Assembly (NCBI GenBank): GCA_018334015.1
Contig: JAGXTI010000031.1
Span: forward strand, 62,001-126,000
Length of the DNA: 64,000 nt
Reading direction: 5' to 3'
DNA from: Silanimonas sp.
GTDB lineage: Bacteria > Pseudomonadota > Gammaproteobacteria > Xanthomonadales > Xanthomonadaceae
Both the position numbers and the translations under genes were made by a program. This document shows positions 47,019 to 56,330 of this stretch, piece by piece (the stretch's first letter is position 1; each line of letters begins with the position of its first letter). The notes beneath the pieces are model-generated. The model saw nothing but the letters and a program-made list of their open reading frames with translations. It ran no database searches and was not told the DNA's origin.

Positions 47019-50000
47019 GGCCGCTTCTCATCGGGCTTGCGCTCGACTTGTCTAACACCTGCCGATCCAACACCGGAAGCGACGACACCAGCTTGAGCAG
47101 ATTTCTGAGCGACGCTTTGTTGAAGTGCAGGCCCCGCGGCTTTGGCTCTCTCTTGCTGTGCTGTTCGAGCACCTGGTTTGTTTCCAACTCGTTCAAGTCG
47201 ATCGGCTTGACGCTGCGCGGTTTTATGCGCTGCTGTTTCAGTAATGCTCTTTGCAGCTGCGGCACTGCCAGCTTTACCTAACCCCACATCAGCGGCCACC
47301 CCCAGAGCTGTAACCTCTTCTCCTTTTGCCGCAGTAGAACCAGCACTGATTGCTGCATCGACAAGTAGCTCTCCCAGCTTGCCAGCTTTTCCGGCAAGTC
47401 CTACACCAAGAGCCCCAGATCCAGCCGATACCAAGATGCTCCCACCATCGATTTCAGTGCGGGAACCCATGCCAATTTCGGCAACCTGGATTACAAAATC
47501 CAAGCCAGCTCCAATTGCTGCACCGGCTAGCGGATTTCTCCCATCCGGATCCGTATACCGATACGGATTGTTGTTGGCATAGTGGTACCTCCCGAAGTGC
47601 TGCAGCGGATCGGCGAGCGGCCCCACCGGATCAACGGACAGGAACCGTCCGATGGCGGGGTCGTAGTAGCGCTGCTGCATGTAGGTCAGACCCAGCGCCG
47701 GGTCTTCCATGTGACCAGTGAAGCCCAGCGCCTCGCGCACGCTGCCGTCGGTCGGCTCGCCGTAGGCCGTGAACCGCTCGCGCTCGACCACATTGCCCCA
47801 GCGGTCGGTACGCAGCACCGGGCTGCCCAGAACATCGGTGTGGACGTACCTGAGCTCCTCGCCGGTACCGTCCCAGCGCAAGAACCGCTCCGCCACCAGG
47901 GTCCTGCCCAAATGCAGATAGGTCACCGCCCCGGACCAACGGCTGTCGCTCGTGTACCGCAACACCCCGCCAGCGTCGTATACGTCCATCTTGCCGCCAC
48001 CGCCCGGCCTCCAGCTGACGGTCCGTCGGCCATGACCGTCGTACTCGAACCGGTGGCCACTCGAGATCGACACGAGCTGGTTCGCGCTGTTGTAGGCGTG
48101 CCCCAGGTTCAGGCGCGTGCTGATGTTCCCCCGCGGGTCGTGGCCGAAAGCCTGAACGCCGTTCAGCGAGCTGATGCTTTGCAGGCGGTTGAAGCCGTCG
48201 TAGTTGTAGGTGTCGGTCCGCGTTGTCACGCCGTCGAAGAAGTCCCGACGCCGGATGTTGTCGAGCACGTCGTACTGGAACGTCTCGATATGCAGGCCAT
48301 GGACATGGGAATACGTCAGCCGATCGAGGGCGTCGTAGCGCAAGTCGCGGCGGGCGCCGGGTGCCGCACCCAGATGGTCGAGCTGCTGGACCGGATTGCC
48401 GTGGGCGTCATAGCGAACCGTCTCATCCAGCACTACCTGCCCGCCGGCATCGCGGATGCGCTCCGGCAGGCCGCGCGCATTCTGCGTGAACGTGCGGGTG
48501 ATGCCATTGCCCAGCGTCACGCTCCTCAAGGCACCATCCGGATGGTAGAGCGCCCCGCTCGCGAAGCCGCCCACCCGCGTCGGCTGGCCCAAGGCATTCG
48601 GCGAATAGTCCACCTCGGTCGAGCCAATCACCATGCCCGAACGGTGCCCCAGGGCGTCGTAGCGCCAGTCGATCTGGTACGGGAACACCATGCCCTGGAA
48701 CAGGTGTTCGAGGCGCTCGCGGGTCGGCAACCGGAGGCGGTTGTATTCGTAGTACCAGTGATGGTCACCGGCCGAGCGCCTGCGGACCAGACCGTCCGGG
48801 GTGTACTCGGTATGGAGATCCGCGTCGGAGCCGGGGCGATCCTCCCGCACCACCCGGTTCAGGGCGTCGTAGCTGAAACGGGTGACGTCGCCTGCCGGCT
48901 GGTCACCGCGATCGCACCAGGGGTTCGCCGTCAACGGCGAGCCGCTCACCCGCCACGCCACATTGCCATTGGCGTCGTAGTCGGTGACCGTGGCCCCGGT
49001 CTCCGGGTCGAGCTGTTTGCACAAGCGCTGTTGATCGTCATACACGTAGCGGCGATCCAACTGGATCGAGCCATCGGCATTGCGACGACGGATCAAGGTC
49101 GGCTTGCCGAACACGTCGCGGGTGATCTCCGTGATCCGGCCTTCGGGCTCGTGGATCACCACCGGCCAGTCCGTGCTCGGCACACCGAACGCCAGATAAG
49201 ACGTGGTGGTCTGTGCACCTTTCGGGCGGGTCACCCGCGTCCGCAAGCCCGGCAGATACTCGATCGTCGTGAGCAACGGCCCATGCTCGGAGTCCTGTGT
49301 CACCCGCGTCACCCGGCCCAGCGCGTCGTACTCGGTGCGGGTACCGGTGGTGCTGGACTCCGCACCAGCGATCGGCATCGACTGGAAGGCAACACGCCCC
49401 GCCGCGTCATAGGCCGTGCGGGTCGAGCGCAGCGTCTCGCCGACGCTGGCCTGATCGTACTGGAGGTCCAACACCGGGCGCAGCAGCGCGTCGTAATACG
49501 TCGCCCTGATGAAATTGCCGCGCCCCTCAAGGCGGCGCCACATCCCCGGCAGCGTCCCCGGCGGCAGCCAATCGGTCGCCGCGTCCAGCGGCTTGTACTG
49601 AATCCAGGTCCCGGCATACGCCACCGGGTCCCCCGTCGGATAGGCGATCCCCAACAGCCGGCCCAGCGCGTCGTAACCGTAGCTCGTGGTGAACCCGTTC
49701 TGGTCGGTGACCGAAGTCAACCAACCTTCGTTGCTGACCGTCGCCGACTGCGTCGTGCCGTCGGGATGACCGATCCGGCGCGGTACGCCACGGAACCAGT
49801 CACCGAGGGTGGTCGTATGGCCGCGCGCATCGGTCACCGCGCGGACTGAACCATCGGCGTGGTAACCCAACAAGTGCTGAAGCGCCCCGAACACATACCG
49901 CCGCACCGGTTGGGCAAGGGCGTTGAACTCGGTGCGTGAAGTTTCGATGCCGTCCAGCATCGTACGGGCCGTTTGACCCAGTACCCAGTGTGTTGAGCTA

Positions 50001-52183
50001 TCGAAAAAAGAGACACGCCATGCGCGGGACCCGCTGGGCCCTTCCTCCAGCGTTGATCCCGGTCTTCCAAAGTGGTCAAACCCGGAAAACACCCTGACGA
50101 AAACCTCGGAATCCAGCGTAGTGATCTCGCGGACGATGGGAAGTACCTGTCCAGTGAGGCTTCGCGAGTTATCATACCAGTATGTAGTAAAAGGAATCTG
50201 GTTCCAGTAGGCTTGTTTGTCATCTCGGACGAAGATTGGTGATTGGCCCCAGCGAGCAGTAGCCGCAGTCTCGGGAGTTGTGTACTCGTACTCCTTCCGA
50301 GACACAGGCAAGACGGCATTCCCCTGGCGAATCTCGAGGCCCAGCGTAAAACCGAGGTTCCTGTCCATCCTTATGCCAATACGATGATGTTCGACGCGAC
50401 CATCGTCATGCTCGACGATAACGACTTTCGAATCAGGGCAGGAATTACCTAGCTGCATACATTCCCAGAAAAAAGTTGCGCCCTCGGAAGGAAATGTATA
50501 TCGCCGGCTTATTGAGGTGAATCCAGCACCCCGAAGCTCCATATGCACGACAGTGGGATTCGCGGAAAACCGAGGGTTACCCTCAACGCTACAAGACTCA
50601 TGGTTAGGAAGCCCGTCGGCTGCACCAAGCGGATGGCGACGCGCTTCGAGTATGAATCTGGTCTCGAGTCCGGTAGGCGCGATCACCCTCGCGAGAATGC
50701 TTGAGTGGAACCGGTCATGCGATCCAAGCATCGTGAACAATGGCGGTTCCGGGCCATAAGGCAAGCAGAATCGATAAGGCCTGCCGCTGGCATCATCATT
50801 CAACCGATACTGAGTCCTCGCGTCCAAGGCCAAAGCAAGATCGAAGATCCAGCGCGTAGCATCCGGCTGAACCACGCTAGCCAGCACTCGGTCGTTCGTG
50901 GCGAGGTTGGCGTCATGTCTGGAGAGACCAGCAACAACGGAGTACTCATACCGCCATTCTCGCCCCGCAGCGGAAACGGAAACGATGGCTCCGCGCGCGT
51001 TGTATTGAAGGTCGACTCGTCGCCCATCACTGGAACGGATGGCCACGACCTTTCCGCGATCAAAGTCATACTCAAGCCAATTACCAAATCGATCCTCAAC
51101 ACGCGAGGCATAGAGCATCGCCTCCGATCGACGCATGACCGCTGAATCTGAGAAGTTGACATGTACTCCATCCCTGATTCTCGGCTCAAAATCGTCAAAG
51201 TGTCTATTCCGGATGAAGTCACTAACGCTCGCCGCGGGAACCGTGGTGTTGCCGTGATTTCTGTAAACGAGCGTATCGAAACGATAACGGAGCCCAGTCG
51301 GTGATTTTGCAAGGAATCCCTCGCCCAAGCCAGTTCGCTCCGGAATACAAGACAAAATCCATCCGCCTTCAGCCACCCAAACGACAGATTCCGGGAATCG
51401 GGTGTCAGCCATATCGCGAACAAGCAAGTTGGCTTTTTCGCCTCGCAGAGCCTGCATTTCGTAGCCACGCCAATACCGGGAGGTTGGCACGTACTGCTTA
51501 TAATCGAAATCGACGCCCCCCAAGGCGCCACTTCTTTCCCGGTAATACGCGACTTCGAACATCGGCGGCATGATGCGGTCGAAGTCGGGACTGCCGTCGA
51601 GAGTCCGTGCTCTTCCTCGACTGCATCGATCCCCCGTCATCTGCCGCTGAAGCGCTGATGCGCGTGAGTCGTCGTCGATTCCTGGGAGTGTACCGTCCAA
51701 GGGAAGAACGGTTTTGGTCGGATGGAAGTTCCAACCGTAGGTCCGGGAAACGATTGCCGCGATATGCGGCACCTCAAGGTCCCAATCCTCGAAGGCCTTG
51801 ATCGAGAACCGGGCACCTTCATCCGGATCCCAGCGGCGAACGATCTCTACAGGCAACCCCTCGATGCCGGGAATGGAAACGTCCACATGCCGGAATGACA
51901 AGGCGCCATCAAGCAACGAGACATTAGCACCGACGGCGGTATCAGGATCGATTGGCGCTACGGCAAGCTCGGCCTTGATACGCTGATCGTAGCCGTGCCG
52001 ATAATCGATTGCCGCGACGCCCCCGACCATGAGTGCTGAGACAACAGCCGCCACATAGCCTAAGACATGAATTCGACCCTTGATCAAAGCGCCGAGCAGG
52101 CTTTTCGAGCGCCGCTGAAAGACAGTGGCCCTGAGGCGCGACGAACCGGAAGGAGTGCTACGGAGGCAATCCAGACAGAACAT
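47015..52183 (-). CDS. RHS repeat-associated core domain protein (putative polymorphic toxin)
   Basis: This 1722-residue protein begins with an uncleaved signal-anchor-like helix (about 39-59, VLGYVAAVVSALMVGGVAA). A long extracytoplasmic body follows with many YD-type repeats (YDALGRVTRVTQD, YDANGNVAWRVSG, FSYDALNRVVRED), as in the beta-cocoon of RHS shells. The RHS core hallmark GLTYMQQRYYDPAIGRFLSV is followed by DPVG and YRYTDPDG. The last 174 residues (47018-47539) form a distinct G/A-rich tail with K/R-rich end, where toxins normally sit; no nuclease motif is recognisable. Neither PAAR nor VgrG is seen, so Sec-type export is more likely than type VI. Confidence 0.88.
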   Translation of the reverse strand: MFCLDCLRSTPSGSSRLRATVFQRRSKSLLGALIKGRIHVLGYVAAVVSALMVGGVAAIDYRHGYDQRIKAELAVAPIDPDTAVGANVSLLDGALSFRHVDVSIPGIEGLPVEIVRRWDPDEGARFSIKAFEDWDLEVPHIAAIVSRTYGWNFHPTKTVLPLDGTLPGIDDDSRASALQRQMTGDRCSRGRARTLDGSPDFDRIMPPMFEVAYYRERSGALGGVDFDYKQYVPTSRYWRGYEMQALRGEKANLLVRDMADTRFPESVVWVAEGGWILSCIPERTGLGEGFLAKSPTGLRYRFDTLVYRNHGNTTVPAASVSDFIRNRHFDDFEPRIRDGVHVNFSDSAVMRRSEAMLYASRVEDRFGNWLEYDFDRGKVVAIRSSDGRRVDLQYNARGAIVSVSAAGREWRYEYSVVAGLSRHDANLATNDRVLASVVQPDATRWIFDLALALDARTQYRLNDDASGRPYRFCLPYGPEPPLFTMLGSHDRFHSSILARVIAPTGLETRFILEARRHPLGAADGLPNHESCSVEGNPRFSANPTVVHMELRGAGFTSISRRYTFPSEGATFFWECMQLGNSCPDSKVVIVEHDDGRVEHHRIGIRMDRNLGFTLGLEIRQGNAVLPVSRKEYEYTTPETAATARWGQSPIFVRDDKQAYWNQIPFTTYWYDNSRSLTGQVLPIVREITTLDSEVFVRVFSGFDHFGRPGSTLEEGPSGSRAWRVSFFDSSTHWVLGQTARTMLDGIETSRTEFNALAQPVRRYVFGALQHLLGYHADGSVRAVTDARGHTTTLGDWFRGVPRRIGHPDGTTQSATVSNEGWLTSVTDQNGFTTSYGYDALGRLLGIAYPTGDPVAYAGTWIQYKPLDAATDWLPPGTLPGMWRRLEGRGNFIRATYYDALLRPVLDLQYDQASVGETLRSTRTAYDAAGRVAFQSMPIAGAESSTTGTRTEYDALGRVTRVTQDSEHGPLLTTIEYLPGLRTRVTRPKGAQTTTSYLAFGVPSTDWPVVIHEPEGRITEITRDVFGKPTLIRRRNADGSIQLDRRYVYDDQQRLCKQLDPETGATVTDYDANGNVAWRVSGSPLTANPWCDRGDQPAGDVTRFSYDALNRVVREDRPGSDADLHTEYTPDGLVRRRSAGDHHWYYEYNRLRLPTRERLEHLFQGMVFPYQIDWRYDALGHRSGMVIGSTEVDYSPNALGQPTRVGGFASGALYHPDGALRSVTLGNGITRTFTQNARGLPERIRDAGGQVVLDETVRYDAHGNPVQQLDHLGAAPGARRDLRYDALDRLTYSHVHGLHIETFQYDVLDNIRRRDFFDGVTTRTDTYNYDGFNRLQSISSLNGVQAFGHDPRGNISTRLNLGHAYNSANQLVSISSGHRFEYDGHGRRTVSWRPGGGGKMDVYDAGGVLRYTSDSRWSGAVTYLHLGRTLVAERFLRWDGTGEELRYVHTDVLGSPVLRTDRWGNVVERERFTAYGEPTDGSVREALGFTGHMEDPALGLTYMQQRYYDPAIGRFLSVDPVGPLADPLQHFGRYHYANNNPYRYTDPDGRNPLAGAAIGAGLDFVIQVAEIGMGSRTEIDGGSILVSAGSGALGVGLAGKAGKLGELLVDAAISAGSTAAKGEEVTALGVAADVGLGKAGSAAAAKSITETAAHKTAQRQADRLERVGNKPGARTAQQERAKAAGPALQQSVAQKSAQAGVVASGVGSAGVRQVERKPDEKRP

Positions 52184-52213
52184 GTCGTGCTCCGCGATGA
52201 GATCGCAGCCTGA

Positions 52214-52242
52214 AGCATCGCTGAACCGCGATCATGTGTCAA
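52214..52242 (-). promoter_or_regulatory. candidate promoter of the RHS gene
   Basis: Read leftward, a perfect TTGACA (52242-52237) and GATGCT (52219-52214) are 17 bp apart. The -35 is consensus and the -10 is weak (three of six). The expected start of transcription lies about 25 bp before the RHS ATG. This suggests the RHS gene can be expressed independently of ruvX. Confidence 0.4.
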
Positions 52243-52342
52243 CAAGAACATATCCCTGCTCTAGCGGGCTTCCATCAGCTGTAGAAATTCAGCGGCCTGC
52301 AGCGGGAAGGCTCTGACGCGAGCGAGAGTGGATAGCCCGATC

Positions 52343-52813
52343 TCAGGATCCACCAGCACCTTTCTGCCCTTCTGCCGTAGTAGCTTCGCCAGACAACCAG
52401 CGCTCGACGATCACCACGGCCGCCAGCGCGTCGATCGTCTCGGCATCGCAGCGGCGGCGCAGGCCGGCGCGGCGCTGCCCGGCGAAACGTTCCGCCGCCT
52501 CGCGCGAACTGCGACGCTCGTCGACCATCGCCACCGGCAGGCCGCTGCGTTTCGCCGCGGCGCGGGCGAAGCCACGGGCGCGCTGGCGGGCCGGCGGGTC
52601 GGGATCGTGCTCGTCGAAGCCCTGCGGGTCGCCGACCACCAGCTGCACCGGCGCCCAGTCCTTCAGCAGTCGCTCGAAACGGCTCCAATCGGGGATGCCG
52701 TCGTGCACCGGGATCAGGCCCAGCTCGCTGGCCGTGCCGGTGACGGCATTGCCGACGGCCACGCCGATCCGGCGCTGGCCGACATCGAAGCCGAGCACGG
52801 CGCCGCCGGCCAT
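52343..52813 (-). CDS. ruvX: Holliday junction resolvase-like protein RuvX (YqgF)
   Basis: The 156-residue RNase H-fold protein has GFDVGQRRIGVAVGN at the N-terminus (8-22), VVGDPQGFDEHDP, VDERRSSREA and a final acidic DAETIDALAAVVIVERWL. The YqgF family is implicated in 16S rRNA 5'-end processing. It follows yqgE by 2 bp. In related genomes pyrB comes next; here 6 kb of RHS/IS DNA intervenes. The last dozen residues (GEATTAEGQKG) are not family-like. Confidence 0.92.
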   Translation of the reverse strand: MAGGAVLGFDVGQRRIGVAVGNAVTGTASELGLIPVHDGIPDWSRFERLLKDWAPVQLVVGDPQGFDEHDPDPPARQRARGFARAAAKRSGLPVAMVDERRSSREAAERFAGQRRAGLRRRCDAETIDALAAVVIVERWLSGEATTAEGQKGAGGS

Positions 52814-52815
52814 GC

Positions 52816-53376
52816 TCAGGCGCGGCCGCTGTAGTCGGCCATGCGCGCCATGTCGACGCCGATGCCGCCGGCCGCCGCCTGCCAGAGCAGGTCGGGCTCG
52901 CTCTCGAAGACCAGGTCCTCGCTGGCGGGCACGGTCAGCCAGGCGTTCCGCGCCAGTTCGCCCTCCAGTTGCTCGCCACCCCAGCCGGCATGGCCGACCA
53001 GCACGAGAAAGCGCGCCGGCCCCTCGCTTCGCCCCAGGGCGTGCAGGATCTCGCGCGAGCTGGTCAGGCCGAAGCTGCCGAAACGCAGGGTCGAAGGCCA
53101 GGGGCGCGGGTCGTCGTGCAGCACGAAGCCGCGATCGGGGTGGACCGGGCCGCCCCAGAGCACCTGCCGGCCGCGGAGTTCACGTCGTTGCGGTTCGATG
53201 CCGAGCTGGTCGAACAGTTCGCCGAGCAGCACGTCGGTGCGGCGGTTGAGCACCACACCCAGAGCCCCGTCGCCATCGTGCTGGCAGAGCAGCAGGGCGC
53301 TGCGCGCGAACATCGGGTCGTCCATGCCGGGCATGGCGAGCAGCAGGGAACCGGCGAGGGAGGCATCGAGGGGCAT
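52816..53376 (-). CDS. YqgE/AlgH family protein
   Basis: The 186-residue protein has the UPF0301 pattern: LLLAMPGMDDPMFARSALLLCQHD at the start, GALGVVLNRRTD, VLWGGPVHPDRGFVLHD and LVGHAGWGGEQLEGELARN. Its activity is not established; in Pseudomonas AlgH is linked to alginate regulation. A TACAAT -10-like box ends just 5 bp before the ATG, so its message may have an extremely short leader. Confidence 0.92.
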   Translation of the reverse strand: MPLDASLAGSLLLAMPGMDDPMFARSALLLCQHDGDGALGVVLNRRTDVLLGELFDQLGIEPQRRELRGRQVLWGGPVHPDRGFVLHDDPRPWPSTLRFGSFGLTSSREILHALGRSEGPARFLVLVGHAGWGGEQLEGELARNAWLTVPASEDLVFESEPDLLWQAAAGGIGVDMARMADYSGRA

Positions 53377-53446
53377 GCCCCATTGTAGGCCGTGCCTTGG
53401 TCCGGCGGCATCGCTACCCTGTGCATCCGCCCCAACGGAGCCCGCC

Positions 53447-54025
53447 ATGAAGACCGCCCAGCTCGCCGTCCCCATACTCGTCGGCCTGCTGCTGGCCGCC
53501 TGCGGCCCGTCCCCGGAAGCGCTGGAGGCCGAAGACGCCGAACGCGCCACCCCGCCGCCGCCGCTCGAAGCGCCCCACGACGCCCCGGCCCTTGCGCCCT
53601 GGTCCTACGTCTCGACCCCGATCGCCGGCCAGCCGCGCCCGCAAAAGGCGGCGACCCTGCGCAACCTGCGCCCTGACGAGGACGATCCTGGCAGTTTCGA
53701 GGTCGTGCCGACCGTGCAGCTGGTGCTTCGCGACGACCCGCGCTGGGGCCAGAGCGTCTACCTGGTGATCGAGGACGGCCATTTCGACTGCGGCGAGCCC
53801 TGCGCTTTCCGGATCGCTTTCGACGACGGCGAGGCGAGCCGCTGGGCCGGACGGACGGCCAGCACCGGCACCCGGCCGGCGCTGTTCATCGAGGACGATG
53901 CGGCTTTCATCGCCGCGCTGGAGGGTGCCCAACGGCTTCGGATCGCTCCGGTCGAAGGGCGCTCGGCACCGATCCTGTTCGAGGTCGGCGGCTTCTCGAA
54001 GGCGCGCTACCGCGCCGGCCGCTGA
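53447..54025 (+). CDS. putative lipoprotein
   Basis: The 192-residue protein has signal MKTAQLAVPILVGLLLAAC with lipobox LAAC (C19), an acidic/proline linker (to about 48), then a beta-rich region: VVPTVQLVLRDDPRWGQSVYLV, CGEPCAFRIAFDDG and ILFEVGGFSKARYRAGR. No family is recognised. It converges on pilU with a 5-bp gap. Confidence 0.72.
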   Translation: MKTAQLAVPILVGLLLAACGPSPEALEAEDAERATPPPPLEAPHDAPALAPWSYVSTPIAGQPRPQKAATLRNLRPDEDDPGSFEVVPTVQLVLRDDPRWGQSVYLVIEDGHFDCGEPCAFRIAFDDGEASRWAGRTASTGTRPALFIEDDAAFIAALEGAQRLRIAPVEGRSAPILFEVGGFSKARYRAGR

Positions 54026-54030
54026 GGCGC

Positions 54031-55161
54031 TCAGTCGGCTTTGACGACCTCGACTCCGTCGAGCCCGGCCGACAGCGTGCGGACGTCGCCGCCCTGCGCC
54101 AGCTTGATCTTCAGGCGCACCTCGTTGGCCGAATCGGCATGGCGGAGTGCGTCCTCGTAGGTGATCTCGCCGGCCTGGTAGAGCTCGAACAGGGCCTGGT
54201 CGAAGGTCTTCATCCCCAGCTGGGTCGATTCCTTCATCACGTCCTTGAGCTTGTGCACCTCGCCATCGCGGATGTAGTCCTGCACCAGCGGGGTGCCGAG
54301 CAGGATCTCCATCGCGCAGCGGCGGCCCTTGCCGTCCGGCGTGGGGATGAGCTGCTGGGCGATGATGCCCTTGAGGTTGAGCGAGAGGTCCATGAGGAGC
54401 TGACTGCGGCGCTCCTCGGGGAAGAAGTTGATGACGCGGTCCATCGCCTGGTTGGCGTTGTTGGCGTGCAGGGTGCAAAGCACCAGGTGGCCGGTCTCGG
54501 CGAAGGCGATGGCGTGGTCCATGCTCTCGCGGGTGCGCACCTCGCCGATCATGATGACGTCGGGCGCCTGGCGCAGCGTGTTCTTCAGCGCCGCCTCCCA
54601 GGAATCGGTGTCGATGCCGATCTCGCGCTGGGTGACGATGCAACCCTCGTGCTTGTGCACGAACTCGATCGGGTCCTCGATGGTGATGATGTGACCCGAG
54701 GAATTGACGTTGCGGTAGCCGATCATCGCCGCGAGCGAGGTCGACTTGCCGGTTCCGGTGGCGCCGACCACGAGGATGATGCCGCGCTTGGTCATCGCCA
54801 GGTTCTTGAGGATCGGCGGCAGGTTCAGCTCGTCGAGGGTCGGGATCCTGGTCTCGATACGGCGCAGCACCATGCCGACCTGGTTGCGCTGGTAGAAGCA
54901 CGAGACGCGGAAACGCCCGACCCCGGCCAGACCGATGGCAAAGTTGCACTCGTGGGTCTTCTCGAACTCCTCGCGCTGGGTCGGGTTCATCACGTTGAGC
55001 ACGAGATCGCGGCTCTGCGTCGAGCTCAACGGTTCCTGGGTGATCGGCACCAGCTTGCCGTGCAGCTTCATCGAGGGCGGAACGCCGGCGGTTATGAAGA
55101 GATCGGACGCCTTCTTGTGCGCCATCAGCTTGAGGAAGGAAGTGAAGTCGATGCTGCTCAT
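54031..55161 (-). CDS. pilU: type IV pilus twitching motility ATPase PilU
   Basis: The 376-residue PilT-paralogue ATPase assists pilus retraction. An N-terminal PAS-like domain (DFTSFLKLMAHKKASDLFIT) is followed by Walker A GATGTGKS (133-140), ITIEDPIEFVHKHEGC, Walker B-like DVIMIGEVRTRES and HANNANQAMDRV. The longer C-terminus after LGMKTFDQALFELY, compared with PilT, fits PilU. The ATG at 55161 is preferred; the frame upstream is not pilus-like. pilT is 43 bp upstream. Confidence 0.95.
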   Translation of the reverse strand: MSSIDFTSFLKLMAHKKASDLFITAGVPPSMKLHGKLVPITQEPLSSTQSRDLVLNVMNPTQREEFEKTHECNFAIGLAGVGRFRVSCFYQRNQVGMVLRRIETRIPTLDELNLPPILKNLAMTKRGIILVVGATGTGKSTSLAAMIGYRNVNSSGHIITIEDPIEFVHKHEGCIVTQREIGIDTDSWEAALKNTLRQAPDVIMIGEVRTRESMDHAIAFAETGHLVLCTLHANNANQAMDRVINFFPEERRSQLLMDLSLNLKGIIAQQLIPTPDGKGRRCAMEILLGTPLVQDYIRDGEVHKLKDVMKESTQLGMKTFDQALFELYQAGEITYEDALRHADSANEVRLKIKLAQGGDVRTLSAGLDGVEVVKAD

Positions 55162-55204
55162 GGGCTCGGTCCGGGTTACATGGGGCGCGCGGGTGATGCT
55201 CGGC

Positions 55205-56242
55205 TTATTCGAACAGGCGCTTGTCCTTGGCGTAGGTCGAGGCCTGAGCGCGGGTGATGACGCCGCGCTTGAGCAGGTCCTGCAGGCACTGGTCGAGCGT
55301 CTGCATACCGTACTGCTGGCCGGTCTGGATCGAGCTGTACATCTGCGCCACCTTGTCCTCGCGGATGAGGTTGCGGATGGCCGGGATGCCGACCATGATC
55401 TCGTGCGCCGCCACGCGGCCACCGCCCACTTTCTTCAGCAGCGACTGCGAGATGACCGCGCGCAACGACTCGGAGAGCATCGAACGCACCATCGGCTTCT
55501 CGCCGGCGGGGAACACGTCGATGATGCGGTCGATGGTCTTGGCCGCCGAGCTGGTGTGCAGGGTGCCGAAGACGAGATGCCCGGTCTCGGCAGCGGTCAG
55601 TGCGAGGCGGATGGTCTCGAGGTCGCGCAACTCGCCGACCAGGATGTAGTCGGGGTCCTCGCGCAGCGCCGAGCGCAGCGCCTCGTTGAAGCCGTGGGTG
55701 TCACGGTGCACCTCGCGCTGGTTGACCAGGCACTTCTGCGAGGTGTGCACGAACTCGATCGGGTCCTCGATGGTGAGGATGTGCGAGTACTCGTTCTTGT
55801 TGATGTGGTCGACCATCGCCGCCAGCGTGGTCGACTTGCCCGAACCGGTCGGGCCGGTGACCAGAATCAGACCTTGCGGCTGATCGATCAGTTCGCGGAA
55901 CACCCGTGGGCAGTTGAGGTCCTCGAGGCTCAGGATCTCGGAGGGAATGGTGCGGAACACTGCGCCGGCGCCGCGGTTCTGGTTGAAGGCGTTGACGCGG
56001 AAACGGGCGAGGCCCGGGATCTCGAACGAGAAGTCGGTCTCGAGGAACTCCTCGTAATCGCGGCGCTGCTTGTCCGACATGATGTCGTAGATCAGCGCGT
56101 GGACGGTCTTGTGGTCGAGTGCCGGAATGTTGATACGGCGCACGTCGCCATCGACGCGGATCATCGGCGGCAGGCCGGCCGAGAGGTGCAGGTCGGAGGC
56201 CTTGTTCTTGACCGAAAACGCCAGCAGTTCAGCGATATCCAT
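55205..56242 (-). CDS. pilT: type IV pilus retraction ATPase PilT
   Basis: The 345-residue hexameric motor disassembles the type IV pilus, driving twitching and DNA uptake. Walker A is GPTGSGKS (130-137), with ITIEDPIEFVHTSQKCLVNQ, YILVGELRDLETIRLAL, TLHTSSAAKTIDRIID, and the AIRNLIREDK motif needed for retraction. It is transcribed with pilU; yggS lies divergently 88 bp away. Confidence 0.97.
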   Translation of the reverse strand: MDIAELLAFSVKNKASDLHLSAGLPPMIRVDGDVRRINIPALDHKTVHALIYDIMSDKQRRDYEEFLETDFSFEIPGLARFRVNAFNQNRGAGAVFRTIPSEILSLEDLNCPRVFRELIDQPQGLILVTGPTGSGKSTTLAAMVDHINKNEYSHILTIEDPIEFVHTSQKCLVNQREVHRDTHGFNEALRSALREDPDYILVGELRDLETIRLALTAAETGHLVFGTLHTSSAAKTIDRIIDVFPAGEKPMVRSMLSESLRAVISQSLLKKVGGGRVAAHEIMVGIPAIRNLIREDKVAQMYSSIQTGQQYGMQTLDQCLQDLLKRGVITRAQASTYAKDKRLFE

Positions 56243-56330
56243 TCGTGTCCTCCCCTGGGACGCTGCGGCGCCGTTGGGCTCGGCACGGCATCGTGCGGGG
56301 CGCGGCGTTCGGGCAGTATAGCCCCAGCCG

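Noticed and set aside
47582..49849. Rightward open frame of 755 codons opposite the RHS core
   Set aside because: The repeats it shows are mirror images of the RHS repeats; no ribosome site and no family features.
47015..52183. Type VI secretion association of the RHS protein
   Set aside because: No PAAR motif at the N-terminus and no vgrG, hcp or tss gene nearby. The N-terminal membrane helix points to Sec-dependent export instead.
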